This document shows positions 33,824-41,970 of a DNA stretch of 64,000 bases, in pieces. Origin of the DNA: Aldehydirespirator sp963662645 (GTDB lineage: Bacteria; Actinomycetota; Acidimicrobiia; Acidimicrobiales; Aldehydirespiratoraceae); contig OY759762.1 in assembly GCA_963662645.2 (NCBI GenBank), positions 2,108,001 to 2,172,000 on the forward strand. Direction: 5' to 3'. The translations under genes and the position numbers were made by a program. The stretch's first letter is position 1. Each line of letters opens with the position of its first letter. The notes beneath the pieces were generated by a model that was not told where the DNA came from, made no database searches, and saw only the letters and a list, made by a program, of their open reading frames with translations.

Positions 33824-36343
33824 ATGACCTTTCAACATGCCGAGCGCCTGTGCCAAGCGCTGATGAGTGCTGACAACGGCGACGCTGCTGTGGCGGCGCT
33901 GCGCCAAGCGGGCTACTGGGACAATCCTGACGCTTGGCGGCCGCTGGGCGACAATCCGGGCAACTTGAGCATTGTCGCGAACCAACAGAGCGATCCGGTC
34001 GCGGCGCTTGCTGAGAAGCTCACGAACGCGGTCGACGCTAGGCTGATCAACGCCTGCTGGGCGGCCGGCGCCAATCCGGAGGCTCCTGAGGGCCCGAACT
34101 CGCCTCGGGCCGCGGTGGCGAGGTTCATTGATCGCAAGAGCCCGGAGGCCGAGAAGTATGGGGGTGACGTGTGGGACTGGCCCCACCGGGCCAGGATCGG
34201 CCACGCGGAGAAGATCACGGTCGCGGTCACTGGCGGCGCCGACAGGTCCCCTGCCTGTGTGAGCGTCGCGGATGCCGGTGAGGGCCAGAGCCCTTCGATG
34301 TTTGCTGAGACGCTGTGCTCACTGACGAGCAGCAACAAGGACCGGATCCCGTTCGCTCAGGGCCGATACAACATGGGCGGTTCGGGGTCTTTGCGGTTCT
34401 GCGGCCCGGAACATCTGCAGTTGATCGTGTCGCGCCGCAATCCCCACATTCCCGACAACGGCAGACGAGACACCAGCGGCGATTCTGGGATGTGGGGGTT
34501 CACCGTGTTGCGGCGTGAGCCTCCCCGGGCTGGCCACAAGAACAGCGTCTACACCTACCTGGCGCCCCTTGACGCAGAGAGAACACCCGGGCGCGGCGAC
34601 GTGCTGCGGTTCCCCAAAGACGAACTGGAGATCCTCCCTGATGACTCGAACGCGTCCACAAGCGCCGCCCCGGTCCCCTATGGCCGCACCAGCGGGTACG
34701 GGACGCTGATCAAGCTGTATGACTACCTGCCCCGACTGCCCAAGCAGGGAGTGTGCGTCACGACCAAGTTCTCGCTGCTGCGCCACTTGGAGGTCTGCCT
34801 GCTCGACCTTGCCCTACCGGCCAAGGTCTATGACTGCCGAGCCCCATCGGCCCACAAGACCCATCCCACCAACAGCGTCGCGATGTACGGCCTCGCCAGC
34901 CGGCTGGGCCGCCGCCAGGTATCCGGCGAGGCCTCCGCCATGGAGGCCGGATTCCCCGATCGCCAAACGTTGCGCATTGAAGGCCAGGAAGTATCAGTCA
35001 CCGTCTACGCGTTCGCCCTCGGAGCGGACAAGATCCCCAAAGCCCGCATGTACCGCAGCAGCGACTACGGAATGGTGTTCAGCCTCAACAACCAGACCCA
35101 GGCCCGCAGATCATGGCAGTTCTTCCACCGCAAAGAGGTGGGGCTCAGCCTGCTGAGCAATTCACTGCTGGTGCATGTCGATTGCACCGCCCTGTCACCA
35201 CGGGCGCGAGACGACCTGTTCATGGCCAGCCGCGACCGCATCGCCGACACCGGCTTCTCCAAGACCCTCATCGAGGAGATCTCCAAGAACCTGAAGGACA
35301 ACCCCAAGCTCAAGGAACTCAAGGAACGCCGAACCCGCGAACTCTCAGCAGGCGACGCCGACGCCGCCAAGGCAGCAGAGAGGGTCATCCGCAGCCTCTA
35401 TGACGAAGACCGCGACCTGTTGAGGTTCCTTCTCGAAGGCAGGAACATTCCGGTGCCCCCTGCCCCGCCGGATCCTGAGCCCTTCGTGGGCAAGCGGCAT
35501 CCGACCTACTTCCGTCACGCCAGACACCCCACTGATCGCCATGTGCACCGCCAAGTGCTGACCGGCCGAAGCTGCACGCTCACATTCCACACCGACGCCG
35601 TCGACGACTACTTCACTCGAGACCTCGATCCCGGCGACTGGGACGTGCGGCTCCTAACGGAGCCTCCCCCGGACAAGGACGACACCTGGGGCATGCTCGA
35701 AGCAAGCCACATGCGCCTGCGAGACGGAGAGGCCCAACTCGCGGTCAAGATCAAAGACACCGAGCCCGGCGAGAGCTACCGCTACGAGTTGATCGTGAGC
35801 GACAGCACGACACTCACCCGATTCTCCAACGAGTTCACCCTGGAGTTCCTCGACAACAAGAGCCCCAAGCCAAAACCGCCTCCCCCGCCCCGCTACAAGC
35901 TGCCGGAGATGAAACCCGTCAAGAGGCCTGAATGGCAAACGATGTCACCGCCGTTCACCGAGACGACCGCTGTGCGCGTCTATCACAGCGGCACCGACTC
36001 CAAAGGCAACGACACCTACGAGTGGTTCTGGAACGAAGACAACGCCGCTCTCGTGTCCCAAACCAGGCGCGCGGCTCGCTCACGTCGCCCGGGCGAAGCC
36101 GAGCTGATCCGCACCACCTTCTACCAAGCGATGCTCCTCACAGGCGTGTCCTCCCTGCGGACCCACGAACGGCTACACCAACAACACGACAACAACGGCC
36201 AGGAGGGCCAGGACCTCGGCACGCTCCCGTCGGCAGAGGACTTCGTAGCGCACGCCACATCAGCCCTAGCCCCAGTCGCGTGGCACATCATCAAAGGCCT
36301 ATCACAACTGGAAGAAACGGCCCCTTCAGATGAGAGCAACTAA
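33824..36343 (+). CDS. GHKL-type ATPase linked to the restriction-modification genes
   Basis: 839 residues from ATG 33824, which follows GAGGAGG; an upstream in-frame start at 33800 is less likely. The N-terminal ATPase shows the GHKL (Hsp90/MutL/MORC) signatures: EKLTNAVDA (64-72), VSVADAGEGQSP (146-157, the DxGxG box) and GRYNMGGSGSLRF (180-192). A transducer-like middle domain follows. Near residues 500-680 is a beta-rich region (TFHTDAVDDYFTRDLDPGDW) ending in a proline-rich linker, then a C-terminal domain of about 140 residues. GHKL ATPases next to methyltransferases and nucleases are known in bacterial DNA-modification and defence loci; the role of this one is unknown. Confidence 0.82.
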   Translation: MTFQHAERLCQALMSADNGDAAVAALRQAGYWDNPDAWRPLGDNPGNLSIVANQQSDPVAALAEKLTNAVDARLINACWAAGANPEAPEGPNSPRAAVARFIDRKSPEAEKYGGDVWDWPHRARIGHAEKITVAVTGGADRSPACVSVADAGEGQSPSMFAETLCSLTSSNKDRIPFAQGRYNMGGSGSLRFCGPEHLQLIVSRRNPHIPDNGRRDTSGDSGMWGFTVLRREPPRAGHKNSVYTYLAPLDAERTPGRGDVLRFPKDELEILPDDSNASTSAAPVPYGRTSGYGTLIKLYDYLPRLPKQGVCVTTKFSLLRHLEVCLLDLALPAKVYDCRAPSAHKTHPTNSVAMYGLASRLGRRQVSGEASAMEAGFPDRQTLRIEGQEVSVTVYAFALGADKIPKARMYRSSDYGMVFSLNNQTQARRSWQFFHRKEVGLSLLSNSLLVHVDCTALSPRARDDLFMASRDRIADTGFSKTLIEEISKNLKDNPKLKELKERRTRELSAGDADAAKAAERVIRSLYDEDRDLLRFLLEGRNIPVPPAPPDPEPFVGKRHPTYFRHARHPTDRHVHRQVLTGRSCTLTFHTDAVDDYFTRDLDPGDWDVRLLTEPPPDKDDTWGMLEASHMRLRDGEAQLAVKIKDTEPGESYRYELIVSDSTTLTRFSNEFTLEFLDNKSPKPKPPPPPRYKLPEMKPVKRPEWQTMSPPFTETTAVRVYHSGTDSKGNDTYEWFWNEDNAALVSQTRRAARSRRPGEAELIRTTFYQAMLLTGVSSLRTHERLHQQHDNNGQEGQDLGTLPSAEDFVAHATSALAPVAWHIIKGLSQLEETAPSDESN

Positions 36344-36598
36344 GCCTCTGCTGCTTGAAGCGCTCACCAAGATTCAGCCCTCTACAACGAATCTGTCAAG
36401 CTGACGCGAGCTTCAACCCGCATCTGTTTGCTCAATCTCTCCCACGCATTTGTGTCACGGGCAAGGTTGTAGTCAGGTTGCGCCTCAGGTTTATCGGTGT
36501 CGCCCAGCTACCGGAACCGCGTCCGAGAAGTGTCACACACCTACCGGAGCCAACGCGTCAAGCATCACCCGGGACAACACACCGTTTCTGGAACCGCA

Positions 36599-36619
36599 TA
36601 TTAGAAAATCCATTAGAAG
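36599..36619. repeat. island-end repeat, right copy
   Basis: ATTAGAAAATCCATTAGAAG differs from the left copy (28133) at two positions and has the same orientation. Confidence 0.5.
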
Positions 36620-36679
36620 ATCGGTCCTGGCGCGGGAAAGCCCAGACCAGTGCACATGCTCTGACCTGGGCTTCTGGTT

Positions 36680-36725
36680 GGTGGCGGGGGTAGGAATTGA
36701 ACCTACGACCTTCGGGTTATGAGCC
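36680..36725 (-). pseudogene. tRNA-Met 3' half (truncated tRNA, candidate attR)
   Basis: On the minus strand it reads GGCTCATAACCCGAAGG, then a 5-bp T stem GTAGG/CCTAC around the loop TTCAATT, then CCCCGCCACC. This is the anticodon loop (CAT), variable region, T arm and acceptor 3' strand of tRNA-Met. The 5' half is missing: the sequence upstream cannot pair. It contains the 17-bp core shared with 27997-28013, as expected of a tRNA fragment left by integration. Confidence 0.72.
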
Positions 36726-36737
36726 TTCGTGTCCGGG

Positions 36738-37448
36738 TTAGGCCCAGGCCTCCAGGCGGCAGGCGATTAGCAGCTCCGACACCGAGGCGGTGTTGGGCAG
36801 CGCGATGACGGTGGCCACCAGGTCGGCCACGTCTTCGGGCTGGGTGATGGTCTCGTCGTCGGGGTCCATCATGTCGGTGGCCACCGGGCCGGGGCACAGA
36901 GCGGTCACCCGGATGCCGTCGTCCCAGCCGATCTGCCGCACGGCGTGGGACAGCGCCAGCAGCGCGTACTTGGTCATGGAGTAGCCGGGGATCGCGTCGC
37001 CCTTCACCCGCTTGGCTGACAGCGAGGCCAGGTTGACCACCCGGCCCGATCCGGACTGGCGGAGGTACGGCAGAGCCAGCCGGGTGAGCCGCAGCGGCCC
37101 CTTGACGTTCACGGCCCACATCTCGTCGAGGACCTCCTCGTCCATGCTCTCCAGCCCGGTGCGGTCGACGATGCCCGCGCTGTTGACCAGCACGTCGATG
37201 CCGCCGAAGCGTTCGACGGTCGCATCCACCCAGCGGCGGGCCGAGTCTGGGTCGGTGGCCTCGTGGTAGCTGAGCAGGATCCGGTCGGGATCGACGTCGG
37301 GGGCGCTGGCGGCCAGCGCGTCGAGCCGCCGGGCCCCGAGGCTAAGCCGGTGGCCGTCGGCCGCCAGCCGCTCGGCGGTGGCTGCCCCGATGCCCCGATT
37401 CGCCCCCGACACCATCACTACCCGGCCATCTGCACTGGTTGGACTCAT
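36738..37448 (-). CDS. short-chain dehydrogenase/reductase (SDR)
   Basis: 236 residues from ATG 37448 (MSPTSADG). It is a classical SDR: the cofactor motif VVMVSGANRGIGAATAERLA (GxxxGxG), VLVNSAGI (NAG), the catalytic Ser in VVNLASLSAKRVKG, and YSMTKYALL (YxxxK). It oxidises or reduces a carbonyl or alcohol with NAD(P)H; substrate unknown. It ends 12 bp from the tRNA fragment, and its C-terminus looks complete, so the island boundary did not damage it. Confidence 0.88.
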   Translation of the reverse strand: MSPTSADGRVVMVSGANRGIGAATAERLAADGHRLSLGARRLDALAASAPDVDPDRILLSYHEATDPDSARRWVDATVERFGGIDVLVNSAGIVDRTGLESMDEEVLDEMWAVNVKGPLRLTRLALPYLRQSGSGRVVNLASLSAKRVKGDAIPGYSMTKYALLALSHAVRQIGWDDGIRVTALCPGPVATDMMDPDDETITQPEDVADLVATVIALPNTASVSELLIACRLEAWA

Positions 37449-37564
37449 CGTCCGCCCCGCATCCCTGCTCGAGCCCCAGCCGGCGTCAGCCCGCTGGGGC
37501 ACTGACTAGACCGCCGATTATCGTCGGCCGGCGTGCGGGGGTCGAACCGAAGCCACGTGGCTCC

Positions 37565-38590
37565 ATGACGGTCACGCTGGAGGCGGAGATCAGTCCGGGC
37601 GTGGGCCCGGGGGACTTCGTCGAGTTGGCGGTCCGCTGCGAGCGCGCCGGTTTCGACCGGTTTGGTGTGTCCGACGTGGTGTTCTGGCCCGACTGTTTCG
37701 TGTTGCAGGGACTGATCGCGCAAGCCACCAGCAGGATCCGCATCGGCTCGATGGTCACCAATCCCTACTCGCGCCATCCGGCGATGCTGGCTGGCGCGGT
37801 GGCCACGCTGCAGGAACTGTCCGGCGGGCGAATGTTCCTCGGTATCGGCGTGGGTGCCGGCTTGGAGGACCTGCGAATCGACTGCCCCCGGCCGGTGCGG
37901 GCACTGCGGGAGGCGATCACCGGTATCCGGGGCTTGCTGGCAGGCGAGACGGTCGAGTTCGACGGCGAGATGTTCCCCATCGACGGCGCCAGGCTGGTGC
38001 GGCCTCCCGAAGTGCCGGTGCCTATCTCGGTGGGCACCCGCAGCCGGCAGGTGATGCAACTGGCTGGCGAGCTGGCCGACGTCGCCATGGTGGGGGCCCG
38101 GCACTTCACGCCGGAGATCGCCCGGCAGTACCGCCAGTGGCTGTCTGAGGGCGCGGCTCGATCAGGACGCAACGTCGCCGAAATCGATGTGGCACCCCGC
38201 CTCACCCTGTGCGTGTCTCCCGACGGTGACCTGGCCCGGCGGTCGGTGGTGCGCTACGTGGCCCACTATCTGGCCATTATCCGCCCGGCCGGAGTCGATC
38301 CCGACCGGCTCTCGGCCATCGATTCGGCCCTGGACCGAGCGACGGGCTGGTACTTCGACCTCGACCGCTACGACCCGCCCGAGATGTTCGACTTGGTGAC
38401 CGAGGACTGGATCCGCCGCTACGCCGTGGCCGGGGCGCCCTCGGAGATCCCCGAGCAGGTCAAGGCGGTCACCGACCTGGGCTTCACCAGCGCCAGCTTG
38501 AATCTGGCCGCGGTATTGCGCCCGTCGGCGGCCGAGGGCTACGCCGAGACCATCGACGGCTTCGCCTCGGTCATCGACGACTGCCGCTAG
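37565..38590 (+). CDS. luciferase-like (LLM class) oxidoreductase
   Basis: 341 residues from ATG 37565; upstream codons in frame overlap the divergent SDR gene and are unlikely. Family blocks: FVELAVRCERAGFDRFGVSD, RIRIGSMVTNPYSRHPAMLA, GGRMFLGIGVGAGLEDL, and PEVPVPISVGTRSRQVMQLA. It resembles methylene-tetrahydromethanopterin-reductase-like members that use F420 in actinobacteria (inference). Its stop overlaps the convergent methyltransferase by 4 bp. Confidence 0.84.
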   Translation: MTVTLEAEISPGVGPGDFVELAVRCERAGFDRFGVSDVVFWPDCFVLQGLIAQATSRIRIGSMVTNPYSRHPAMLAGAVATLQELSGGRMFLGIGVGAGLEDLRIDCPRPVRALREAITGIRGLLAGETVEFDGEMFPIDGARLVRPPEVPVPISVGTRSRQVMQLAGELADVAMVGARHFTPEIARQYRQWLSEGAARSGRNVAEIDVAPRLTLCVSPDGDLARRSVVRYVAHYLAIIRPAGVDPDRLSAIDSALDRATGWYFDLDRYDPPEMFDLVTEDWIRRYAVAGAPSEIPEQVKAVTDLGFTSASLNLAAVLRPSAAEGYAETIDGFASVIDDCR

Positions 38591-39405
38591 GCCGGCTTCA
38601 CCCCGACAACCTCGCCGCACAGATAGGCCCAGAACCCGTCGGGGGAGGCGGCCCACCGGCTGAACGCGGCCGAGATCTCCTCCAACTCGGCCCTTGTGGC
38701 GAACCCGCCGTTGACCGCGTGATCAGCGAAGTCGCTGTCGAGGACCCGCACCGCCCACATCGCTCCCCAGGCTGCTCGCCCGTCACCGTCGGCGTGCGAG
38801 ACGGTGCTGGTTGTGACCACCGGATCCTCGAAGCCGGCCTCGCGCGCCCATCCCAGCAAGAAGCGCCCGGCGTCGGCGTTGCCGCCGTTGGCCGCGGCCA
38901 CGAGGTGATACAGCGCTCGCCAGCGCTCGATTGCTGGCTCGACCGGTGCGTGCACCATCGTCCCGTAGTCCGAGTCGCGCACCGCCACCAGCCCACCGGG
39001 GCGCAGCACGCGATGAGCCTCTCGCAGCGCTCGCACCGGATCGGCCAGGTGCTGCATCACCTGGTGGGCGTAGACCACGTCGAAGCTGCCGTCGCCAAAG
39101 GGCAGTTCGTAGGCCGAGCCGACCTCGAAGCTGACGTTGCGGACCTCTGAGTCGGCCGCGAGTTCGCGGGCCTGCTCCACCATCTTCGCGGCGGCGTCCA
39201 ACCCGACGACCCGGCGGGCGCGGCGGGCCAACCCCAGCGTGATCGTGCCCGGTCCACAGCCCAGGTCAAGCACTTCGGCGTCGGGCTGGAGGCGGGGCAG
39301 CAGAAAGGCCGCGCATGTCTCGGCGGTGCGCCTCCTGTAGGAGTCGACGATCACACGGTGGTAACCGTGCGTGTAGCGCTCGCCCTCGGGCCGGTCTTGA
39401 GCCAT
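38587..39405 (-). CDS. class I SAM-dependent methyltransferase
   Basis: 272 residues. Motif I is VLDLGCGPGTITLGLARRAR (near residue 45), followed by VVGLDAAAKMVEQARELA and the post-I segment FDVVYAHQVMQHLADPVRAL; HRVLRPGGLVAVRDSDYGTM is the typical strand after motif III. This is the UbiE/Methyltransf_11 type, acting on a small molecule. The substrate is unknown and the neighbours do not identify it. Confidence 0.87.
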   Translation of the reverse strand: MAQDRPEGERYTHGYHRVIVDSYRRRTAETCAAFLLPRLQPDAEVLDLGCGPGTITLGLARRARRVVGLDAAAKMVEQARELAADSEVRNVSFEVGSAYELPFGDGSFDVVYAHQVMQHLADPVRALREAHRVLRPGGLVAVRDSDYGTMVHAPVEPAIERWRALYHLVAAANGGNADAGRFLLGWAREAGFEDPVVTTSTVSHADGDGRAAWGAMWAVRVLDSDFADHAVNGGFATRAELEEISAAFSRWAASPDGFWAYLCGEVVGVKPA

Positions 39406-39494
39406 CGCTGAATGTCTAGCGGCGCCGCAATCGACCTCAAGCGGGGGAGCATTGTGGGCAGCCCACGACTGGCTCCAAGTCAGTGGGCAGGGGG

Positions 39495-39890
39495 TCAGGC
39501 CTGGCCGGTCTGGCGCAGGAAGGTGAGGCTGTCGAAGTAGTCGATCCGGCGCTCGATGAACCCGTCCCGGATCGTCAGGCGCATCACGCCCTGAATCTCG
39601 ATCGGAGTTCCGTCCACCCGGGCCCGCATCACGTAGGCGGCAGCTGCTCGGTCGCCCTCGACGACGATGTCGGTGGTCTCATAGGTCAGACCGGCGAACG
39701 TGGCCAGGAACTCGGCCAACCGCTCCTGGTAGGCCGTCTTGCCCTGGCTGGGCGATCCCAGCGCGCTGGTGTGCTGGTTGGAGAACCCGTCGCTCACGTG
39801 CGCGGCCACCGCGGCCGGATCGCCCGAGGCGAACGAGGCCAGATACGACGCGGCGGCGGCCCGCGTCGCTTCGGTCGTGTCGTCCCCCAA
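39495..39890 (-). CDS. SnoaL/NTF2-like protein
   Basis: About 131 residues if translation begins at TTG 39890; a CTG overlapping the stop of the VOC gene (39905) is another choice, and there is no clear ribosome site. The protein shows a SnoaL-like cone fold: AAAASYLASFASGDPAAVAA, FSNQHTSALGSPSQGKTAYQ, and the closing strands MRLTIRDGFIERRIDYFDS. Such proteins are isomerases, hydrolases or binding proteins. It follows two VOC genes on the same strand at very short spacing, so it probably belongs to their operon. Confidence 0.7.
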   Translation of the reverse strand: MGDDTTEATRAAAASYLASFASGDPAAVAAHVSDGFSNQHTSALGSPSQGKTAYQERLAEFLATFAGLTYETTDIVVEGDRAAAAYVMRARVDGTPIEIQGVMRLTIRDGFIERRIDYFDSLTFLRQTGQA

Positions 39891-39901
39891 GCCGGAAGTG
39901 C

Positions 39902-40381
39902 TCAGCGCATCACTTTCTGAGCGTGCGCGTAGACGCCCTGGTCGTGGCTGAGCTCGATCATGTTGCCGTCGGGGTCGCTGATCATGCAGATATAGCCGAT
40001 AGGCGGCGGCATGTCGGTGGGCGGCATGGCCAGACACCCCTCGGCCTCGGCTGCGGCGGCCGCCGCCTCGATCTCCTGCCGGCTAGTGACCTCCACACCG
40101 AGGTGAGCGAAGGGCGCCAGCGTGGCGATGGGTGCATCCTTGAACGGGTCGGACTCGGGAAGGAACTGGGCCAGCACCAGGATGAAGGGCTTGTCCGGGG
40201 AGTCGTCGTGTCCCAGCCAGGCGCCGAAGCCGTCGGCGTCCTGACGCTTGTCCAGCAGTTTGAGCGGCGTGTGGGTGGTGTACCAGTCGATGCTGGCGTC
40301 GATGTCGGTCACCCGCAGCGCCACATGGGTCCAGCGGGCGTGGGGGGGATGCACCGCGTAGGTGTCGGTCGGCTCGGCCAC
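39902..40381 (-). CDS. VOC family protein
   Basis: 159 residues from GTG 40381 (AEPTDTYAVHPPHARW), 8 bp after the stop of the preceding VOC gene; AGGT lies upstream. Visible features are WTHVALRVTDIDASIDWYTT and the closing IGYICMISDPDGNMIELSHD. It resembles the protein at 9069. It is the second gene of a likely three-gene operon (VOC, VOC, SnoaL-like). Reaction unknown. Confidence 0.82.
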   Translation of the reverse strand: MAEPTDTYAVHPPHARWTHVALRVTDIDASIDWYTTHTPLKLLDKRQDADGFGAWLGHDDSPDKPFILVLAQFLPESDPFKDAPIATLAPFAHLGVEVTSRQEIEAAAAAAEAEGCLAMPPTDMPPPIGYICMISDPDGNMIELSHDQGVYAHAQKVMR

Positions 40382-40389
40382 TGCGCTAC

Positions 40390-40887
40390 CTACTCCCGGG
40401 TGAAGTCGTCGGGGATCTCGGGCTCGTCGCCGCCGTAGGTCCACAGCACCAGCGTGTTGCCCCACGGGTCGGCGAAGGCGTTGTTGTAGCCGTTGAACTC
40501 GCCGAAGTAGTGGTGCCGCCAGAGGTCGGTGCCGCCGCGGGCGACGGCCCGGTCCGAGATGGCGTCCATGTCGTCGTCGGGCGACACGAGGATCCAGAGG
40601 CGCACAGAGTGGCCGTCCCGGCACAGGTGGCGGGGCTCGAGGCCCTCGTCGGTAGGGTGGGGGCGGCGGTTGGCGACGTTGGTGATGCCGAGGTGTAGGT
40701 TGCCGGTGGGGCCCTGGGTGCCGTCGGGAAGCTTGAAGTTCTGGCCGGGCACGACCTGGTAGAACGACCCGGCGGGCCTCGGATTGATCTTCCAGCCGAA
40801 TACCTCGTGGTAGAACTGCTCGGCTCTGTCGGGCTCGTCGGTGGGCAAGTCGACGAAGATGAGCGTGTTCGGGTAGGGCTCGGTCAT
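40390..40887 (-). CDS. VOC family protein
   Basis: 165 residues from ATG 40887 (MTEPYPNTLIF), with GGGAG upstream. It resembles the shorter VOC protein at 8676: IFVDLPTDEPDRAEQFYHEV, then FGWKINPRPAGSFYQVVPG, and FADPWGNTLVLWTYGG at the end. It is the first gene of the operon running down to 39495. Reaction unknown. Confidence 0.82.
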   Translation of the reverse strand: MTEPYPNTLIFVDLPTDEPDRAEQFYHEVFGWKINPRPAGSFYQVVPGQNFKLPDGTQGPTGNLHLGITNVANRRPHPTDEGLEPRHLCRDGHSVRLWILVSPDDDMDAISDRAVARGGTDLWRHHYFGEFNGYNNAFADPWGNTLVLWTYGGDEPEIPDDFTRE

Positions 40888-40976
40888 GGTGCGCTCCCTG
40901 GGGCCGGAGGCGTCAAGCTGGCGGGCTAAACTTAGCAGTGGCGCTCCGACTGGAATAAGTCGGCGCTGCAAGGCTC

Positions 40977-41825
40977 TCAGCGCAGGCGGGGCTCGATTCG
41001 CTTGCCCTCCGAGAACGTCGCTTGGCCCTCGGCCATGGCGTCGACGCTGGTTCCGGTGGTGAGGATCGAGGGTGCCATCGCGAGCGCATCCAGCCGGCCC
41101 ATGTCATTGGCCGCCCATATGGCGCGAAGGGTGCCCTGCACCGCCTCGGGAGGCTGCGAGGCGATGATCTTCGCCAGCCGGCCGGCGGCGTCCTGCAGCT
41201 CATCGGGGGGTACGACCTCCGACACCAGGCCCACGCGCAGAGCAGTCTGCGCGGTCATCCGCTCGTGATTGCCGAGCAGGGCGAGACGCAGAACCTCCCC
41301 CAGCGGCATGCGCTGCACCAGCTTCATCGGCTCGTACACCGCGGCCATGCCGTAGGTCACGTGCGAGTCGAAGAAGGTGGCGTTCTCGGCGGCGATGATG
41401 ATGTCCGACTCCGCCACGAGATAGAAGGCGCCCGCGCAGCAGATGCCGTTGACCGCGGCGATGACCGGCTTCCACAGGTCGCACGCCTTGGGGCCGATGT
41501 CGTCGCCGGGATCGTCGTACATGTAGTTGTTCGACGTGCCGTAGAGCTTGCTGCCGGAGCCCTCGAGGGCCACCAGCGTGCCGGAGCGGTCGACGCCCAC
41601 GCAGAAGGCCTTCTCGCCGGTGGCGGTCACCACCACGACCCGCACCTCGTCCATGCTGCGCAGCGCCCGCCATGTAGACCGGATCTCGGAGCGCATCTGA
41701 TCGTTGAAGGCGTTCAGCACCTCGGGCCGGTCGAGGGTGACGCGGCAGACGTGATCGGAGATATCGACTCGGATCGTCTCGAACCGCTCCGGTTCGAACG
41801 ACAGCGTGCGATCGGCGGCCGTCAC
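40977..41825 (-). CDS. enoyl-CoA hydratase/isomerase family protein
   Basis: 282 residues of crotonase fold: VCRVTLDRPEVLNAFNDQMR, then VVTATGEKAFCVGVDRSG (oxyanion-hole loop), KPVIAAVNGICCAGAFYLVA (second oxyanion-hole glycine) and HVTYGMAAVYEPMKLVQRMP. It adds water to, or isomerises, an acyl-CoA. It starts with GTG. The residues that normally carry the two catalytic glutamates of hydratases are not clearly in place, so another crotonase reaction is possible. Confidence 0.82.
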   Translation of the reverse strand: MTAADRTLSFEPERFETIRVDISDHVCRVTLDRPEVLNAFNDQMRSEIRSTWRALRSMDEVRVVVVTATGEKAFCVGVDRSGTLVALEGSGSKLYGTSNNYMYDDPGDDIGPKACDLWKPVIAAVNGICCAGAFYLVAESDIIIAAENATFFDSHVTYGMAAVYEPMKLVQRMPLGEVLRLALLGNHERMTAQTALRVGLVSEVVPPDELQDAAGRLAKIIASQPPEAVQGTLRAIWAANDMGRLDALAMAPSILTTGTSVDAMAEGQATFSEGKRIEPRLR

Positions 41826-41830
41826 AACTA

Positions 41831-41970
41831 AGAGGCCGAGCGGATAGACCGCGAATCCGGCCCATACGGGCGAGGCCGTGGCCCGAGCGGCCCGTGAGCG
41901 CAGCGAACAAGAGCGGGAGTGGCACCGCTGTGACGCGACCGGCTCATCATCTATCCGCGCTCGCTCTAAG
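41831..41970 (+). repeat. dispersed intergenic repeat, copy E
   Basis: Full-length copy: AGAGGCCGAGCGGATA at the left, core GGCCCGAGCGGCCCGTGAGC, right end CGCTCGCTCTAAG. It overlaps the last codon of the SulP gene on the other strand. Confidence 0.85.

Larger units (their letters stand above)
36344..36737. other. 394-bp gap holding the right end of the candidate island
   Basis: No gene was found. It contains short repeated sequences (CTACCGGAACCGCGTC and CTACCGGAGCCAACGCGTC), the ATTAGAA motif at 36599-36619 and the tRNA-Met 3' half at 36680-36725. Confidence 0.55.

Noticed and set aside
28014..36706. Integrase or excisionase inside the island
   Set aside because: None of the genes between the att-like cores shows recombinase motifs, so self-mobility is not claimed.
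36680..36725. Functional tRNA gene
   Set aside because: Only the 3' half is present; the sequence on the 5' side cannot form the D arm or pair with the anticodon and acceptor stems.
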